A stretch of DNA of 64,000 nt, from NCBI GenBank assembly GCA_946406115.1, contig OX291553.1, positions 3,229,001 through 3,293,000 of the forward strand. The letters are read 5' to 3'. This DNA is from Apoda limacodes (lineage: Eukaryota; Arthropoda; Insecta; Lepidoptera; Limacodidae). Both the position numbers and the translations under genes were made by a program. The notes below the pieces were generated by a model, which saw only the letters and a program-made list of their open reading frames with translations, searched no databases and was not told where the DNA came from. Positions 1 to 13,690 of this stretch are shown here, one piece after another. Numbering within the stretch: the first letter of the stretch is position 1; each line of letters begins with the position of its first letter.

Positions 1-3000
1 AAAATTAAACCCAAAACCGCATTTAAAGAACCAAAGATAATGATGATAATGAACTCTGTTGACGCCAGGGCCAGATATCATCACCAGACCATTTTAGTTG
101 TTGTACAGATGAATCGAAATCAGCCGCTCTTAATTAATCTTCATCAATTTACACCGTTTGTGATGCAAATCTACACATATTCCGCATGGCCAGTGATTTT
201 TCGCTTTGTCAACTGGAACTTTCTACGTCCCCGATGCGCCTCGAGTGTCAATGTCTTGGACAAATAGCTTCTATGGTAATTTGACCTCGTCCTAACTTTC
301 GACACTCATTCTAACTTGTTTCTTTTTGCTGCTGAAGCTTTGTTTGTTTATTGTTTTTATTGTATACCTACATTATAAGTCACATTGTTTTTTAACATAT
401 GCTCTCTTGAGTGCGATTTACCTACTGAGGTCAGACAGTGGTAATTGGTAACATTGCTTCTTGATTGTACGTTACTACAGTCACAGTTATGTGGCCAGGT
501 GCTTAAATGATAATTTGGCCTAGTTTTTACGCTGTACACCTCCCATCATGTCTATTATTTCGTCATTTTTATCTCTCAAAGATTTGACTATATCACTCTT
601 TAGACTTTGTAGATTGTTACAAATGAATTAATCATGTTATAAGTTATGTTGTTTATTATAAAGTCTCCTTTTTATTTTATTTTTAAAAATTATAATAAGT
701 TAGCATTTTTATCACAAACACTGCTTTTTTTTGTTTTGATGTGTATTCTTTTTGCAAGACTTGGCAAACAACATCGTGAAGGTGTTTGACCGGTGACATC
801 ACTCTTAGACAGTCAAATTTCGATTTTTTTGTTATTTTATGTATTATAGTTGTATGTAGGAGTCGTCCTTGCTTAGTAAGGCACCCACTTTATGACATAT
901 CTCTCGATCTATCCCACGCTACGCCTACTTACGATTATAGCACCAGCACTTTCCACCTTATTGCTTAACAAGCAGTACAGTACAGAACTGTTAGCTGTAA
1001 CTTGCTGATCATAAATTAGAACTTTATTGTGGTGATTTATGAGAGAAAGTAATAGAGGGGATTTTCTCCGTTAGATATATTCCTCGACAAGATTTAACTG
1101 AATATATGAATGAGTTAATCCATACATAGATAATATTAAAAATATTTTCTGCTACGTTTAACGATGCTTATTCCTGAATGTGAGGTAAAAATACTTCAAT
1201 CTGCAATATTTTTCAAAATCAATGTATTCAGCACCAAAGTATTCGAAAGATAATTACAACTGTTTGAATATTCAGATGCGCCATTCGCTCTGAAGGTCGT
1301 TATCAAAAATGATTTTATTTTCGACCTAAATGTTTTCAAGCGCTTCAAAGTTTGCGTAGTTTACTCAACATCTATTACCGAGAATCACGAAGAGATGAAA
1401 GTGAAAACTGTAAGGACATTAGAAGATTAGGAGACAAAAATAGCCGTTGATAAGAGAGCAATGGGCACAGTTACGTCCGAGTCACGACTATGTCGGTCAC
1501 ATCCTGCGTCCCTTGCCAAATGGTACACTTTAGATATAGATCGTGACAAATGGACGTACATTTAGTTTCAATCTATTCATTTGAGTATACCTTTTTTGAC
1601 CTCGATTCAAGACTGAGAACTCAACAGGTTCGGTTGGTGACGCAGTATTAACACATCAATATTTAAATAGCACGTTGAAGTTTGTAAGCTTTATGATAAT
1701 ATTCACAATCGCAATAAAAAGCAAACAAAACACACAGCAATTTCGGTGTAATAGAATGTGTTTTTATATACAAATAAAGTCGGAAATAAGCATACGGCAG
1801 CTTTAATTTTGAGCTGTTGTAGCCGCTGGACGATTGTTACACCGGGGGCATTTGCCCACCCTAATGGAACCTTATTACTTCCTTCTTAAAGAACTACATA
1901 CTGTAGTCGCTAAGGAAAGCCGCTACAGTGACTATTCCACACTAACTAAACGTTTGCTGGAGGAACAACTAAATCGTTTAAGTATTAAGGTTTGGGTAAC
2001 TCTCCCTGTAGCTAACGTCGCGCGCCGGTGTGATAAAGAGCTATGAAGGTTTCATAATGGATTTCTAAGATCATGAAACTAAGAAACTAAAGTTTTTAAA
2101 CCGGAGAAGTTTTAGGTACCTTAAACCATTCCTGTTAAAAAAGTTAAGTAAACAGAAATAACGACAATAAGTTTATCTACCGTTACAAGAGTAAGTAACG
2201 TAATAGTATTCTAGTTTTGTCTAGATTAGGTACTCCAAGGTCACCAGAATTCTATTTCTATTTTCTATTCTATGTATCCTATAGGTACCTAATAGACAAT
2301 TTTAAAGTGTTAACTGTTATGTTAATGATAAGAATAACTCGACATAAGCACGATTGTACGACAGTGATTATTTGTTTCGTGGTCAGATAACCATTTTTGC
2401 AAAATTTTCGTATATAATTAAAGGATGCAACGGATACGATATATAACGAATGCATTACAATAACATGTATTTATTCAAAGCCTGATAAGCATTTCATGCG
2501 ATATATGTTGAAAGTCTTTAGTATTTTCTTAGGAATTTAACGTTTTTACAGTTGTGAAGGCACATTCTTTAATATTTTGATTATGCACAAGATAGCAAAT
2601 TGTGAATAATTTACTGAGTTTCGCAAGCAAATGCAATATGCTAAGCTTTTAAAACTTACACATGTCTTGCACACTTACTAAACAAAAAAAAACGGTCAAG
2701 TGCGTGTATTTAGTGCCGGTTTTTGTGCCCTGTTTCTGTAGCGTGTGGACGAAGGTCCGGACGTGGTTACGAAATTCGGACAAAATCCGGACGTATGGCA
2801 ACCCTATAATGTCTTGTATTTACAATTGTCCAAGCCTTGAAATGCTATATTTCACCACAAAAAAAACTTCTGTATCACGAGATCTTGCCTTAACTTTACC
2901 CCATGAATATGAACTTAAGGTAGCCTGGCCAAACATTGAAATATATCCTGTAAGATATCCTTAAAAGATATCCTGCCTTAAGCCTAAAGGACCTAGCATT

Positions 3001-5661
3001 TGTGCTATGTGACGGTAACGTCATGAGCGAACAGAGCTTCTTACCAGCCAGTTCTCTCTTTTACACAGAAAACTAGTGCCAATGAAATAGCGAATCCTAT
3101 ACAGATTGGACTAATTTCCCGAACTAAAAGAGTCTCACAGCGGGCGGCGGGTACCCAACGCGGACGTGTCGCGAGATCGTCGTGCGCTAAATTCCGCTCG
3201 GATGTCGGACGCGTCGTTTTTGTACGTCCGTGTACTTTCTTCTCAGCCGGTACTTTCTCCACATGGGCTGGTCATGTGGTCATGGACACGTCTTGGCCAT
3301 TGCGCCGAAGGTTCGCGGCCACCTGCTTGTGCAATATCTTCGTGTGCGGCTATATTTTTGTCGTTTCGTCACATGATTTCATATTTTTTGCTCTTTACTT
3401 ACAATGATATTTATTTTCTGTTTTACAGGTATGACAACATTGTTGAAAAATATTTATTGTTGTAAGTAAGTATGCCAGAATACAATTTTTGAATACTTAA
3501 ACTACTAAAAATTGAAAATTTTTATAGAAATCTGTCTTGTTTTCTATTTATATAGTATATTTATATTATAGACTGGTCTGCCTTTACGTTAAATCTGCAA
3601 TGCCATCTAATGGCGAGTTCCAACAAACATTTACTTGAATTATCACAACACAGAAGGCAATGTGTGAGATACGTCGCAGATCAGCAGAAGACATGAATAA
3701 ATCTGATATGACGATGTTTAAAAAACCTACTAAATGTGTATCGTCAAAATGAGATTGATTAGTGGGTATTACTGATATTATAAATTAAACACTGTATTAT
3801 CGAATCCAATATTACTATGTACTATAAAGTAGGTACATAACAACAGAGTGATTGATAGTTTGTTTGTGATTTTTTAAGAAGTCACGGAACAAGAAGTTGA
3901 ACACGGAAACGGAAACTACATGAACTTTTTAATAACTCTTTCACCGTTATAATACAGTTACAATGGAATATTTTTTCTGACCTAGTGTATGGGTCGCTAC
4001 TGTCGTGTAAGTTCACACCATTATAATTTGGCGGCTGCTTTGATTTTTGACCATCGGGTTCGATAAGTTTGTTGCTTGCACTTTACATTGTCATTACCAA
4101 TTGAATATTGTATGTTTTACTCTCAAAATTTGAGGGTCGCGTATTATCAAGACAGAATAAATGTGCTACGCCTTTATGTAGGTACTTCACGATCAAAATA
4201 AGAATACAGCAATCACCTTAGTTCCACTCGGTCGCGCATAATACTCTCGGCACGTATCTCCATCTCGTTATCTGATAAGATATACCTGACAGCTCAATGA
4301 GACGGTGACGGAGACACAAGGTCGTCCATGTGTGCTGATCTGTCGTCTTTATTTTCCTTGACGATTTCATCCGTATTGATGAAACTTCGGGTTCGTAAAG
4401 TATGTAGCACCATTTTACGCATGACATTCTATTATACTATGTTCTCGTTGAAACATTGTAATAATCATAAGTCATTCATAAACTGTGAGAGCAAAGAATA
4501 GTTGTTTGTTGGACAAAATAAAACCTATAATGTATTCTAATTACCTTATAAAAAAATATTTTACTGTACCGATTTCGCTGAAATTTGAAAACCAGCTAGA
4601 TTAACAAATTATCTCGGAAAATTTACAAGTCCTCAGGAAAAATTAAAATTTAATACCCTAGGGCTAGGAGCGCCCCATATGCTGGAAAGAAACAGGGCTT
4701 CAGTCGCTCTATCACTATACCTCTGATTATTTTCTCAAGTACCTCTACTTGTCTACAAATACCTATCTTATCACTGACTCTGTAAAGATATACATTGGTC
4801 AAACAACCTGCATGCCTAAAAAGTGTCGTGAAAAATCCATCAATCCGCACTAAACCCTGGGGTTCGGTATACCTTCGTCATAACTAGTGATGAAGGCCAA
4901 TATTCCTGCGTAAGATATTAAAAGGCTGTAAATCACTTCATATAGGTAACTTACACATAAAAGTGAATACTGTAAGTAAAAGCATGTATAATTGTTTGTC
5001 ATTGGCGATAGCAGTAATCTGACTATTGTCTGGTTTGGTCCACTCCGCATTGTTGTCCCTGGCTCTAATTTCGCTATCGCTGCCATTGTCACTGATCTGT
5101 ATTACCAGATAGGCATTGTATTGCTCTTGTTCGGTAGTGTAGTGTAGTTTAGTGTCCGATTGTAACACTATTTGCACGCTTTTTGTTCACTATTACGTCG
5201 CAATTTCTTTTGTTACTTAATCATCAATAAGTATATTGCTGATAAATATTATGCCGATATATTGACTACAAACGAATGCATATCTTGAGTAAAACCGAAA
5301 TTCGATCTTGTTTAATTATTACTGTAAAAGGTGCAAAACCAGCCTCGGGAAATCTACAAGTAATACTTATCGATCCCCATTATCTTACCAAAGCATTGTA
5401 AAATCTAAACAACACTGTTACAAATCCGATATTGTAAAGGAGGTTCTCAATTCGGATATTTGTATTTGTTTATTTATGTTCGGGCAAGCTCCGTCATATT
5501 ATGTAGACGGATTGAATTATTTTTTTTTATATAAAAGGGTATACTTCCAAGATGGTCCCATATTAATGTTGTAAATTTAAAACTTAAATTTTAGGGGCAA
5601 AAAAAAATAATTGGTGTTAACTTGGAACTGGTGAAACCCCTTTTGTGTTGATGACTGTTAG
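1..5661. other. AT-rich DNA without a recognised gene
   Basis: No open reading frame here looks like a conserved protein and no exon could be assigned. The stretch may be the long first intron or upstream flank of Amph, which is transcribed rightwards and lacks its first coding exon in the window. A CpG-rich patch at about 3135-3350 stands out from the AT-rich surroundings. It could be a promoter or an old repeat; nothing decides between them. Confidence 0.5.
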
Positions 5662-7031
5662 ACCGGGAGACAGTGACAGAAAATACTGGATGATTTGTAC
5701 CAGTATGGCGGTTCAGGCGTCTAACTACGTAATGACGAAAAGCAAAATGATGGTCATAGGGCTGCTACCGGCGGCCCAATGGCGTGGGCGTGAGTCGAAC
5801 GTGTCGGATAAATTACGATGTCGAACGATTTGTTCCACAAAAATACTTGAGTTTTCCGATAGTCCATAAAAAAAAAAATAGGCGGTAGCGTAATGCCATA
5901 CTTCTCCGGTGTGACTTACAGCCCGCCATACCGACGCGAACACATTAATTTAAAAAAAAACAATTCAACCATTTGTACCAAGCTAATCATCGTCGAGTAG
6001 CCATTCACGAACATCGCCACGCCATACGTTTCGGACGCCAAATGGCCGCCATACCGCCGCAAGGGAGTTATTTTTTTTTTGCAAAACGATTTGTACCACC
6101 TTGAAATTTTTTTTCAACAGTTTCTGTCTGATCATAAATAGAAGTCTGATAATGCCATACCTGCAGGAGGTGGCAAATGTGTACAATTTTTTATGTCTTG
6201 TACCTTGAAAACCCGTCGACATATTAAGTATGGTGCCCCTTTTGCCCCCTATTAGAAGTATGGCAGATATAATAATAGTCACATTGCATCATATAATTTC
6301 CAATAATCCAAATGCCATACTGGTACAAATCGTTTCACAGTCGTCCGCCCCATAGTTACAATCTGGAATGATTTTTTTGAGGCAGAATTGTATCAAAACA
6401 AACAGAATATGATGTTAAAAAAATATTTTACGAATGGTACAGTAGTATTTTTGAAACGTGTCAATTAAATAAGTTTTTCGAGTATGGCAGCACTTTCTCC
6501 CCCTACTAGAAGTATGGCAATAATAATAACGGTCACATTTTATCAAATTCTTTCCAAAAATCCAAATGTAATACTGGTACAAACCGTTTTGCAAAAAAAA
6601 AAAAAACTAAATTTATTTTATTTTATAGCGGCCATTTGGAACCGTCCGAAAAGTATGGCATGGTGACGTTCGTGAATGACTCGACGATGATTAGCTGTGC
6701 AAAAATTAGCTTGGCACAAATGGTTGAATTGTTTTTTTTTAATTAATGTGTTCGCGTCCGTATGTCGGGCTGTAAGTCACACCGGAGAAGTATGGCGTTA
6801 CGCTACCGCCTAATTTTTTTATGGACTATCGGAAAATACAAGGATTTTTGTGGAACAAATCTTTCGACACTCGTAATTTATCCGACACGTTCGACTCACG
6901 CCCACGCCATTGGGCCGCCCCGGTACCAGCGCTATGACCATCATTTTGCTTTTCATCATTACGTAGTTAGACCCCTGAAGAACCGCCATACTGGTACAAA
7001 TCACCCAGTATTTTCTGTCACTGTCCCCGGT
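5662..7031. mobile_element. Foldback element 1 (long inverted repeat, about 1.37 kb)
   Basis: The left arm (about 5662-6104) reappears as its reverse complement at about 6570-7031. For example, the ACCGGGAGACAGTGACAG text at the left end is matched by CTGTCACTGTCCCCGGT at the right end. The two inner segments (about 6215-6330 and 6480-6585) are instead direct repeats of each other. Throughout the element the short motifs GTATGGC and TTTGTACC, or their complements, recur roughly twenty times. There is no coding capacity. This is the structure of a foldback or long-TIR non-autonomous DNA transposon. No target-site duplication could be defined. Confidence 0.8.
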
Positions 7032-7108
7032 TTATGTATAAAATGTTACGAGTTTTTAGTGTAAAAGTAAAAAATAAAAACTTCTGGACAAAAAAAAACA
7101 CTGGCTTT

Positions 7109-7290
7109 AAAAAGATAGACTAAGGTAAAAATAATTACTTATTTCTAAAAATCTGATCTGAATAACAGTTTGAAGTTGGTGTCTATGTATACAGTTTACA
7201 ACACACCTCACTTTCATGACACCAACTGCAATATGTAATCCAAAGATCAGGTTTTTCTGAAATAAGTAATTATTTTTAGTGCATCTTTTT
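7109..7290. mobile_element. Short palindromic MITE
   Basis: The left end (AAAAAGAT then TAAAAATAATTACTTATTT) is mirrored at the right end by AAATAAGTAATTATTTTTA followed by GCATCTTTTT, making a 182-bp imperfect hairpin. A half-length relative lies at 9404-9480. Non-coding. Confidence 0.6.
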
Positions 7291-8508
7291 GAAGTCCGTT
7301 CTTGTTTTTCTTAAAAAGTTTTTCAAATTTTACTATTGCTATTTTCTATCTGTAGATTGTTTCTTACCTAATTTGTACCACTTCAACTTATTTGTCTTTT
7401 ACTTTATCTATGAAACTCGCTTCAGACCAGTGTGCAGTGTGGACGATTCACGTTACACGTTGCGTGGGATAATAATTATGTTAAAACCTACATTCAATAA
7501 CATTTTAACGTTTATATATGTTCAAGATCGTGCAGCTATTTTTATTATAGGACATTCAGTTTTCACTCAGGCCAACAAGTCTCAGATATTGAAAGTTTAT
7601 TATAATTTAATACAGCTAGCTTACTTTGCTTTGCGTGTTGAGATTTGCATCAGCACCTTCTTTGCAATGGAATATTTATTACTTTCTTCATGTTAATTGG
7701 TTTTTAACCAACGTTATCTATTTTTACCCTTCCTGTGTTTATCCAACTCAAACAGTAAATTGCGGGGCAAATAACACACGATTTTTTTGATAAACTATAT
7801 TATATGTATTACAAAAGTCAGGTTTGGCATTCTGCATTAACACCTAATCAGTTTATTTTTAATTGTTTTACTTAGCCCTAGCTAAAAAGTTGAATTCCTT
7901 ACAGAAAATTTTGAAAAAATTACTTATAAAGTATGAAACGGATACATTAATTATTAATATTTGTTTAGTATATAAATAAGTATATTACTAAATTTCACTT
8001 TTTGTCAATTATGATACGAAACAAACAGAAATTTTAAATTCGCAATGTTAATTAAAAGCATTTTTTTCTAAATTGCGTAGGTACTAACGAAACGTTACCT
8101 TTTTTGTTGCAATAAAATTAGGAAATATTAGACGTACGTATAAATGCGATAAACACGATACGCAAAAACGTGCAACACACGAGTATTGCAGTTAGATTAA
8201 TATCTGGTTAAGAAACTAAACTCGCCAAGTCCAGTCAATTTTCGCACTGTGCGTAATGTTCTCACCTCGCTCACCGCACGAGTCTGTAAGACAAGTTACT
8301 GTTTTTGGAATAGGTCCAAATAAATCATTAGTCAGGGTCTGCAGGTGAACGGCCTTATGGCCCACGCGGTTCTGCAAAAACTACTCCTCAATTGCCGATA
8401 AAAATGGCGTCTACACAATCCTTGCGAGACCATTTGTTCTTGTTCGATATGGTCATTCTTGCCATCATTGCCCTGGAAACATGTGGGATTTACGTCAGCC
8501 AGACTTGT

Positions 8509-8579
8509 GCCTCGATAGCTCAATGGTAGAGCACTTACACGGAATGTTAGGGTTGCAGGTTCTAGTCCAGGCTCGAGGT
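8509..8579 (+). repeat. tRNA-like sequence, probably a SINE head or tRNA pseudogene
   Basis: The sequence begins GCCTCGA and ends TCGAGGT, which pair as a 7-bp acceptor stem with one G-U. In between are a good D-arm/A-box (TAGCTCAATGGTAGAGC), an anticodon stem-loop that would display GGA with C instead of the invariant U33, and a T-arm with loop TTCTAGT. The T stem has two mismatches and the anticodon stem one, so a working tRNA is unlikely. Similar sequences occur as dispersed tRNA-derived repeats in Lepidoptera; that point is from memory. Confidence 0.5.
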
Positions 8580-9403
8580 TAATCTTTTGACTGCATCTTT
8601 GCTATGAGTGTAATTATTAATATTGATGATATAGCCATAGATATGGCATGTATAATATATATTCTTCTAAGACTCTAACCTTCAGGTAGTCATAAACGAA
8701 GAAAGATTATATTATTTACATATACTTATGATTATGTATATTTATATTGTATTTCTTAATTCTATAAAAATTTTGTGTTTTTGTAAGATTGATGTACTAG
8801 GACTTTATAAGTCACTAAGAATTGTATAAATATACCTATAGGTATAAACTATAGAAATACATAAATACACATACTAGATAGTGTTCCGCGGTGTTACCTG
8901 CTCAATAAAACCTTTCCCGTTTGTTGAATTAAATAAAAACCACCTAATAAGGAATCTGCCAACTATCTTTTTAGTCCTTTAAAGTTATTTATTACTCCCT
9001 TGGAGAGTGATTGATATAAAGTCTATAAAAGCCGAAACACATTTCTAACTTTCAAGTTCCAATTTCAATCTTTGATTGTGCATTTCGCATTTTTCATATT
9101 TTGAAATTATAGTTTTTTTTTTAATTTTGAGTTTATAAAATAAAACTAGTAAGAAAAAATAAGATAGGTTACATCTCCTATTTTACTCCTAGAAGAATTT
9201 CTTAGTACCTATATTTCTTCTTTTAGTGTGTTAACATCTTTAAAGAAACATTGTCCTTTCATATAGCTGGACTGAGCTGTTTTGCCTGGCTTTGATGAAC
9301 CAGTCGTGCAGTTTCTCCCTTATATTAGAGCATGTTCTTTTATAGCTACATGTGTAAATCAAAACTTTGCAAGAAGAGTGTGTTATAAACTGTTAGGTAA
9401 ATA

Positions 9404-9480
9404 GACACCAACTTCAAACTGTGATTCAGATCAGATTTGTGGCATTAAGTAATTATTTTTACCTTTTTAGTGCATCTTTT
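9404..9480. repeat. Partial second copy of the 7.1-kb MITE
   Basis: Text from AGACACCAACTTCAAACTG through ATTCAGATCAGAT, then AGTAATTATTTTTA and TAGTGCATCTTTT, matches the complement and right arm of the hairpin element at 7109-7290. The other half is missing or diverged. Confidence 0.55.
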
Positions 9481-12400
9481 TTAAGCCGGTTGTTTTTTTT
9501 TTGTTAAAAAGTTTTTATTTGTTGCTTTTGTAGTGACGAATTGTTTTTTTTCTCTTATAGTATAACACTTAAGACATCTATACTTGTAACAAAATTTTAT
9601 ACAATCATCAACATTAAACTGTTCCAAATTAACATCAATATTTTTTTTCTCCAGAAGTTTAAGTTTTAAATCCACTTCATTAATATTAATATCCGACCAC
9701 CTGAGGAGCAGACTCTTTCGAATAAAAAATAATATTTGAAATCGGTTCATAATTGGCGGAGAAATACATAAAATAAATATGCTCGTCGAACATGGTTTAA
9801 TAAATTGTTCCGTTTGTTTGATAGAAGAACATTAAATTTATATACAAATTGTTTTACTGGCTGCGATCGATTGAGAAAGACGTAGGTTACTTTATATTTC
9901 GAAAAAAAGGAATAACTATAACCGAATTCCAAATGGATCTTTCTTACTTTCTTGTAGTAAAGGGGTTGCAGTAGAAATCCCACGCCTTTAAACGAAACTA
10001 GAATAGGTGAATATATACATACATATCAGTATGTAGGAGAATTTTTATTTATTTTTTAGCATTTATAGTTAAAGTAAGTATTGTGCTATTGTTTTAATAA
10101 AATAAAGCTTCCCAAAAAAACTTATTTCAGATTCGAAACTTTAAATTACACATCTAACCAACATTATCCTCTACTGTTCTTGAATAAGTCAGTTACAGTC
10201 ATCATAAGCAATTTCAAATTGGCTTGGCCAGATATACAATTTAGATTGAAGTGGACAAATCGAAGAGTCACAAAGAAGGTTTGATTGATTAACTCTTTGT
10301 TTAACAGACTTGCTATCCTCAAGGTGTTGATGTTTAAAATAAAATTGATTACTAATGCAAATGTTAACTACTTAGACGCTTGGCACGTAGGCATTGTTAG
10401 TAGACAATTTAAAAACAAGGTTGGGGTCAAAAATCTATAATTAAGTCTTAATCACCCTGCCCGCGGACTTAGGGCAAAAGCTATAAAGAATAAAACAATA
10501 ACACCATTTCGAGCTGTATAGCGAGGAATGGTGTCAAGAAGGATTTCGTCATGAGAACTAACACGAAGAAGAGAGACACTAACACGTCTCAGATTTGTTT
10601 AATTAGTTTTTAGTTAAGTAATTTATAGGTTAAGAATTGTTTGAAAGATTTACTGTTCATATCAATGACATTATATGAACAGGGTAATTACTTCGTTAAT
10701 ATTATGTCTAATTAGTTATAAATGCATGTATATATAGTTCTTCAATCTTTAAGTTTAAATAACAGTTGGCGACTGGCGACCTGTGATTCCAGCTGGGTCA
10801 GTTTAACTTTATGTTATCTGTGCCCTTTCTTTTTTTATTGGTGTATGTTAATGAAGCTAAATTTTCCTTGGGCTATCTTTTTAGCATATATGTATAGGTA
10901 CTTATTCCATTCCATTATCCCGTCACCCATTACAAAATTGAATGTACTCTCGTAATATTCGATATCTACAACTTCCTAATAAAGTGATCACGACCGTTCG
11001 ACGCAAAAGGACACAAAACCGGGCCTCAGTTAGCTGCAGTGTGTTAATCTGATGCTGCTAAAACATCTCGCAACATTCTGTGTACACAATCTGGAAATAG
11101 AGACAACGGTGAAGAAATAGGGCGAGGTCTTGACAACTCAATAGTTATTTAATATATTTCAAATAATCCGAAATATGTGTTCGCTTTGAAGCTCATAATA
11201 TTCTAGAGCAAAGATATTAAATTTATAAAGGTATGAGTAAAACGAAATCTGCTTTCTAGAAGAGTTTATAGCAATTAAAAGCTGCGCCGGAAACCATAAT
11301 TCCACAGAATTTGTATCTGGGGCGACGACTAAAGAAACAAACAGAAATGCTCATTTCCAATAAAAATCTAAATTTAGTGATTTGCCAAATTTTATGACCT
11401 TTTTTATATGACATTTAATTCGTATAGGATACTATGTACCAACTTCAACAATTTCCAAAGCAAAGTTTTGAATCGGAAATAACCAATACCTAAGCAATTG
11501 TACTTTAAAGTTTCCGGCAGTCCGAGTGAGTTCTGATGAGCTATTTATCATATTGACATAGTCTTAAGTGTCTTAAATTTAAACCCGAACCCACTTACAA
11601 GGTTATCCTAACCTTGGAACTTTTATAGTATCAACATATTTACTGCAATTGGATCAAGATATCGGCCATCCATCATCCGGAAGCGTCGCGGTGACGTATT
11701 GAGTTCATCGTCAACTGAAAATTACGTAAGGACCGTCGCAGACGCAACTTATATCCGTATCTTACACTGCACGATGACGTATCTACTATAGCTCTATGAC
11801 CAATATAAATCTTAAATAGATGGACCAAGAATCAAAATCGCATTATACAGTTCTGTGGTTTGGGATGTATCAAATCGTGGTGGGAAATCATGGACAGCCG
11901 CCAGGCCAGGCCGGGATGTGACTATTCCCGTCTGGTAGCGGGACGCTCTGTGTCCGATGGCTCGCGAACTGCATTTGGCACGTGTCAAGTTATTCTGGCG
12001 CCATTCTATTGTCATTAGTAATAGCAGTTTTTTGGGAACCGTTCAGTCTGCTATATTTTTCTGTTAGCTTCATGAAGCTGCCGACCATTAGGATTTTTAA
12101 ATTATATCGCATTTGTTTTTGACTGATAATCATAATTTGTTTTTGCGTGTGCATACGCACCTTTTGCGTCGTTCACTTCTATGTTGACAGCGATCAATGC
12201 AGAGTTAATAATTGATCGAGCTTGTGTTTACATGTCTGAGATAAAACGTCATTTTTTAATTAAAATTAAAAGTCAATCTATTATTTATACTTGTTCATGT
12301 TTTTAACAGGTTTATACGAATGTAAGGTTGATTTTCGTTTAGTTAAAAGTTTATTACATATTTGTTATCTTATGTAAAGAGTTACTGTGTTAAAATATGG

Positions 12401-13239
12401 TCATATACACCTATGAATGAGCTATAATTAAATCGGAGATATATAAACGCACGAGATTTTGCCCACAGCTCGGCGAAAAATTGGGTTAATCCATGGGACG
12501 ATAGTTAGACTAGTAGACTCTCAGATTAAATCTATCTTTATGTAAAATAACGTCAGTTGTATGAACAAACTTTCCTTTTTATATTTGAATTTAACAAAAA
12601 TCAAAATAAATATATGTAGGTAACATCCAACATCTGAGTCTGAATTTATAAATACATCATACAATTCCTACCGACATGCAGTGGCAGTGACTCAGAACGA
12701 CTTTGCAGTATCATCAATAAAAACGTTTTTCACGCTCTGATTAAATATAATTTCGTTCCGATTTGTTACAAGGTGTAAATATAGATGTAGCGATACTCCA
12801 CGTAATTTTGCCACGACATAAAGATTTCTCCCATTCGTTTTATATCGACTTGTAGGCGTAGCTATGACAACTTCGACCTATAATTATAAAATGACGCATC
12901 AACCAACCAAACCCTCGGCTGAAGGGAGTTCTTTGGCATTTGACTACATGACATACGTACCTTTTGTATGTGAAGAATAAATCTTACTACTTTATTACTT
13001 CTATAGAAGTATGAAATTTTGTGTAATTTTTGGGTAAGAAATATACCGATCAATATCAGTGGATATTATTTCAATGCTGCAACGCAATAATTAAATAAAA
13101 TTTGCATCCAGAATTGCTAAACCTATACTTAACACTTAAAAATCAAATTGACGATCAAAAGTGCTGTTTAAAAGTTTACTTAAGTAAGAAAAGTTTGATT
13201 TTTTTTTCTGAACTGACAAGGCAGTTGGCTGTTGCAGCC

Positions 13240-13690
13240 ATTACTGCTTCACCGGGATTTTTGGGGCGAGACTCTCAAGGAGCCTCAGCCCATATAGCGT
13301 CAAACGCTCAAGGGCTTCCCGCGGGGGGAGCCTCGGCTTGAGTTGTCGCTCTCGGGGTCGTCCCTTCGACCGGCGTGAGCCTCGAACCCGAAGGTGAGTC
13401 ACCGCCAGGAGGGGAGTTCCCCGTTACGCGGGTGCGGTTGCGATTGAGTGGGCGCGAGAAGCGCCCCGGCACTCGTTGATACCTCGTGTACGGTATACGA
13501 ACCCGGGGACGTCGGCGTCGTGATTGGGGGGAGGCCCTAGTAGGGGAGGCCGTAGAGGCTAATCTCGCTATCCGGACAGCGAGATCGACATCTGGGGCCG
13601 TTAGAACGTAACGAGGCCGCCTAACGATAGTTTTACGACCATGCCAAGGTCGGTCGGGGGGATGATACGTTGTGGATTGCACAATTAGTC
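13240..13690. repeat. GC-rich block, probable fragment of a mobile element
   Basis: About 450 bp of strongly GC-rich sequence sits abruptly in AT-rich DNA and is open on the - strand (13682-13308) as an arginine/proline-rich 124-residue frame. The frame has no recognisable domain, and such frames are common in GC-rich DNA. The look is that of a LINE 5' region or another GC-rich repeat. I cannot name the family. Confidence 0.35.

Larger units (their letters stand above)
7291..13239. other. Gene-free AT-rich stretch
   Basis: No coding exon is recognised. Apart from the tRNA-like sequence near 8.5 kb and the partial MITE near 9.4 kb, I see only AT-rich DNA and short chance reading frames. Confidence 0.45.

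Noticed and set aside
4938..5177. 79-residue - strand frame with a protein-like acidic composition
   Set aside because: No homologue or splice context could be established. Kept out of the annotation for lack of support.
13308..13682. 124-residue Arg/Pro-rich - strand frame
   Set aside because: It is a by-product of the GC-rich block, with no motif or homologue recognised.
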